From positions 1 to 23,245 of the forward strand of contig CBDUQI010000078.1 in assembly GCA_965369325.1 (NCBI GenBank): a stretch of 23,245 bases of DNA, read 5' to 3'. The notes under the pieces were generated by a model, which was given only the letters and a program-made list of their open reading frames with translations, was not told the origin of the DNA and searched no databases. Source of the stretch: CBDUQI01 sp965369325 (GTDB taxonomy: Bacteria > Pseudomonadota > Gammaproteobacteria > Steroidobacterales > JBCBZW01). Position 1 is the stretch's first letter; the number at the start of each line of letters is the position of its first letter. The translations under genes and the position numbers were made by a program. This document shows, piece after piece, positions 20,463-23,245 of the stretch.

Positions 20463-23129
20463 TCAGACGGTCCAAGGAGCCGGCTTGTCTGTGTCGATCC
20501 CAAACTTCTCAATGGCCTTGTCGACCAGCCATGCCTCGGCACGGCCTTCGTCGACCAGCGCCTTTAGCGCGGCAATTGCGATGTAGCGGCTGTCTACCTC
20601 GAAGAAGTTGCGCAACTGCGCGCGACTGTCGCTGCGCCCATAGCCATCGGTGCCCAGCACGACGTAACGCCCCGGCACCCATTCGCGAATTTGCTCTGGC
20701 AGCGCCTGCATGTAGTCGGAGGCGGCGATAAACGGCCCCTGCATGTCGGCCAGCACTTCGCTGACATAAGGCTGATGCTGCGCCTCGGTAGGATGCAGCC
20801 GGTTCCAGCGATCGCAGGCCATGCCATCGCGTGCCAGCTCGTTGTAGCTGGTCACGCTCCAGATATCCGCCGATACGCCGTAGTCGCTCAGCAGTTCCGC
20901 CGCCTTGACTGCCTCGTTTAAGATAGTGCCCGAGCCGAACAACTGCACCCGCAACTGGCCACTCGCCCCCTCGGCCACGCGATACATACCTTTTAGAATG
21001 CCATCGCGCACGTCGGGCCGCTCCGGCATCGGCGGCTGCACATAGTTCTCGTTCATGCAAGTGATGTAGTAGTAGATACTCTCCTGCTCCTGCACCATAC
21101 GACGCAGCCCGTCCTGCACGATCACCGCAAGCTCGTAACCATAGGCAGGATCGTACGACACCACGTTGGGAATAGTCCCCGCCACCAGCTGGCTGTGCCC
21201 GTCCTGATGCTGCAGGCCCTCACCGGCGAGCGTGGTGCGCCCTGCAGTCGCGCCGACCATAAACCCGCGGGTCTGCATGTCGCCCGCCGCCCAGGCGAAA
21301 TCGCCGATACGCTGAAAGCCGAACATCGAGTAGAACAGATAAAACGGAATCATCTGCTCGTTGTGGTTGGCATACGCGGTACCCGCCGCCATAAACGAGC
21401 AAAACGCGCCCGCCTCGTTAATGCCCTCTTCAAGAATCTGCCCGCGCTTGTCTTCTTTGTAGAACATGAGTTGGTCCGCATCGACCGGGCGATACAGCTG
21501 GCCCACCGATGAGTAGATACCAAACTGGCGGAACATGCCTTCCATGCCAAAGGTGCGCGCCTCATCCGGCACGATGGGCACAATGCGCGGCCCCAGCGTT
21601 TTGTCACGCAACAACTGAGTGAGCATCCGTACCAGCATCATGGTGGTGGATGCCTCACGCTCGCCACTGCCCTGCATCTGTGCCTTGAACATTTCAAGCG
21701 ACGGCGCCTTGATGCTGGCCGCTGTGGAGGTACGGGCAGGTAACGCGCCGCCCAACACCTGGCGGCGCTGGGTGAGATAGCGCATCTCGGGACTGTCGGG
21801 CGGCGGCTTGCAGAAAGGAAGGCTGTTCAGCTGATCGTCGGCTACGGGAATCCGGAATCGATCGCGGAATGCGCGCAGCGCATCCTCGTCCAACTTCTTT
21901 TGCTGGTGGGTGGCCATCTGGCCCTCGCCCGCGCTGCCCATGCCAAATCCCTTCACGGTTTTGGCCAAGATCACAGTGGGCGCACCGCGCATGCGCGATG
22001 CCGCAGCATAGGCGGAGTACACTTTGTCCTGATCGTGGCCACCACGATTCAAGCGCCACACGTCATCATCTGACATGTTGGCCACCATGGCTTTTAACTG
22101 CGGATACTTACCAAAGAAGTGCTCGCGCACATACGCGCCATCATTGGCCTTAAATGCCTGGTACTCGCCGTCCACGCATTCTTCCATGCGCTGGCGCAGC
22201 AGGCCGTCGGTATCACGTGCCAGCAGCGGATCCCATCGCGATCCCCACAGGACTTTGATCACGTTCCAGCCGGCGCCGCCAAAGCTTGCTTCCAGTTCCT
22301 GCACGATTTTGCCGTTGCCACGCACCGGTCCGTCCAGGCGCTGAAGGTTGCAGTTAATCACGAACACCAGATTGTCGAGTTTCTCGCGCACCGGCAGTGT
22401 AATAGCACCCAGCGATTCGGGCTCGTCCATTTCGCCATCGCCCAGGAAGGCCCAGATTTTTCGATCGCTGGGGGCCACGATTGCGCGGTGCTCCAGGTAG
22501 CGGGTAAAGCGTGCCTGGTAAATCGCCATCATGGGCCCGAGGCCCATGGAAACAGTCGGAAACTGCCAGAAATCCGGCATCAACTTAGGATGCGGGTAGG
22601 ACGACAGGCCACCACCGTCAACTTCCTGACGGAAGCGCAGCAACTGCTCTTCACTCAAGCGCCCTTCAAGAAAAGCACGGGCATAAATGCCTGGCGCGGA
22701 ATGCCCTTGGATAAACACCATGTCGCCCGGATGCTTGTCGCTCGCGGCGCGCCAGAAATGGTGAAAACCCACGTCGTACAACACCGCCGAGGAGGCGTAG
22801 CTGGCAATGTGGCCGCCGTATTCGGAGCTGATGCGATTCGCATTCATCACCATCGCCATCGCGTTCCACCGCTGGTAGGCAAGCAGCCGTTTCTCCAACG
22901 CTAGATCACCCGGGTAAGGGTCCTGATTGCCCACCGCGATGGTGTTCAGATAAGCCGTGTTGGGACTGTACGGCAGATAGCCGCCCGACCGACGAGTGTG
23001 ATCGATCAGCCGATCGAGCAGATAGTGAGCTCGCTGCGGACCGTAAGTATTAAGAACGCTCTCGATGGATTCAAGCCACTCGCTCGTCTCCAGCGGATCG
23101 ATATCTTTTCCAGCGGGGTTATCGGACAT
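20463..23129 (-). CDS. aceE: Pyruvate dehydrogenase E1 component (homodimeric type)
   Basis: An 888-residue thiamine-diphosphate enzyme that decarboxylates pyruvate and acetylates E2 lipoyl groups; length is normal (E. coli 887). The ThDP/Mg motif runs from GDGEMDEPES (230-239) to NCNLQRLDGPVRGN (259-272). HSAPGIYARAFLEGRL (143-158), KTVKGFGMGSAGEGQMATHQ and the GLQHQDGHSQL loop are diagnostic of the AceE type. A GGGAA site precedes the ATG. It opens the aceE-aceF-lpd operon. The 116 bp upstream (23130-23245) hold no convincing -35/-10 pair and no obvious PdhR-type site, so its control cannot be read from the window. Confidence 0.97.
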   Translation of the reverse strand: MSDNPAGKDIDPLETSEWLESIESVLNTYGPQRAHYLLDRLIDHTRRSGGYLPYSPNTAYLNTIAVGNQDPYPGDLALEKRLLAYQRWNAMAMVMNANRISSEYGGHIASYASSAVLYDVGFHHFWRAASDKHPGDMVFIQGHSAPGIYARAFLEGRLSEEQLLRFRQEVDGGGLSSYPHPKLMPDFWQFPTVSMGLGPMMAIYQARFTRYLEHRAIVAPSDRKIWAFLGDGEMDEPESLGAITLPVREKLDNLVFVINCNLQRLDGPVRGNGKIVQELEASFGGAGWNVIKVLWGSRWDPLLARDTDGLLRQRMEECVDGEYQAFKANDGAYVREHFFGKYPQLKAMVANMSDDDVWRLNRGGHDQDKVYSAYAAASRMRGAPTVILAKTVKGFGMGSAGEGQMATHQQKKLDEDALRAFRDRFRIPVADDQLNSLPFCKPPPDSPEMRYLTQRRQVLGGALPARTSTAASIKAPSLEMFKAQMQGSGEREASTTMMLVRMLTQLLRDKTLGPRIVPIVPDEARTFGMEGMFRQFGIYSSVGQLYRPVDADQLMFYKEDKRGQILEEGINEAGAFCSFMAAGTAYANHNEQMIPFYLFYSMFGFQRIGDFAWAAGDMQTRGFMVGATAGRTTLAGEGLQHQDGHSQLVAGTIPNVVSYDPAYGYELAVIVQDGLRRMVQEQESIYYYITCMNENYVQPPMPERPDVRDGILKGMYRVAEGASGQLRVQLFGSGTILNEAVKAAELLSDYGVSADIWSVTSYNELARDGMACDRWNRLHPTEAQHQPYVSEVLADMQGPFIAASDYMQALPEQIREWVPGRYVVLGTDGYGRSDSRAQLRNFFEVDSRYIAIAALKALVDEGRAEAWLVDKAIEKFGIDTDKPAPWTV

Positions 23130-23245
23130 TACTGTTCCCGGCGCCGCCTCGAGCAGACGCGCATAGTGCTAATTGACCAGGATTGTTGGAAGCAATTTTC
23201 GACAGGTGATTGGGTCGGCCCCTTCCTGTACGATGGCTACCCTTG

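Noticed and set aside
23130..23245. Promoter for aceE (TTGCTT or TTCCAA with CACTAT on the minus strand)
   Set aside because: Each box matches consensus at about half its positions at best, or the spacing is wrong; not enough to call.

Overview
The window looks like a chromosomal segment from a GC-rich gammaproteobacterium. The rnfABCDGE-nth gene order, the MetG core, the endonuclease III that keeps E. coli residue numbering at its key sites, and the aceE-aceF-lpd cluster with a lipoyl domain fused to E3 all point that way. I cannot name the genus. I see no insertion sequence, prophage, tRNA, rRNA or CRISPR array. Nearly every gene is packed into operons with 1-14 nt overlaps, many of the ATGA/GTGA type.

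Layout. (1) 1-2274, plus strand: the tail of a probable Hanks-type Ser/Thr kinase, then two overlapping PilT/PilU-family retraction ATPases. (2) 2275-4047: a GC hairpin, a TATAAT box and metG, which encodes only the MetRS core. (3) 4136-10708: the complete six-subunit Rnf complex (rnfA, B, C, D, G, E), then nth and a DUF1841 gene. (4) 10709-13222: a structured leader followed by a DUF692 (MNIO)-DUF2063-DoxX operon. This resembles the copper-linked peptide-modification loci of the bufferin/Hvf type, but no precursor peptide gene is visible. (5) 13234-16660, minus strand: an operon of a membrane-anchored BON-OmpA protein, a membrane-anchored coiled-coil protein with a C-terminal helix-hairpin-helix domain, and a HIT hydrolase, ending at a good intrinsic terminator. 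(6) 16661-16974: an intergenic region with a near-perfect 21-bp dyad, a possible pseudoknot in the ompA leader, and the terminator of the pdh operon. (7) 16975-23129, minus strand: lpd, aceF and aceE of the pyruvate dehydrogenase complex.

How the genes work together. Rnf couples NADH and ferredoxin redox to an ion gradient; Nth, an Fe-S DNA glycosylase, is translated from an overlapping start. PDH feeds acetyl-CoA and NADH, and its three similar lipoyl domains are split between E2 (two) and E3 (one). The most novel-looking parts are the BON-OmpA/coiled-coil pair, which by predicted topology could join the peptidoglycan side to the cytoplasm; its eight perfectly phased 28-residue repeats with an invariant tryptophan; and the DUF692 operon with its structured leader and missing precursor. 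All regulatory and RNA-structure calls come from reading the sequence by eye, without folding or database searches.
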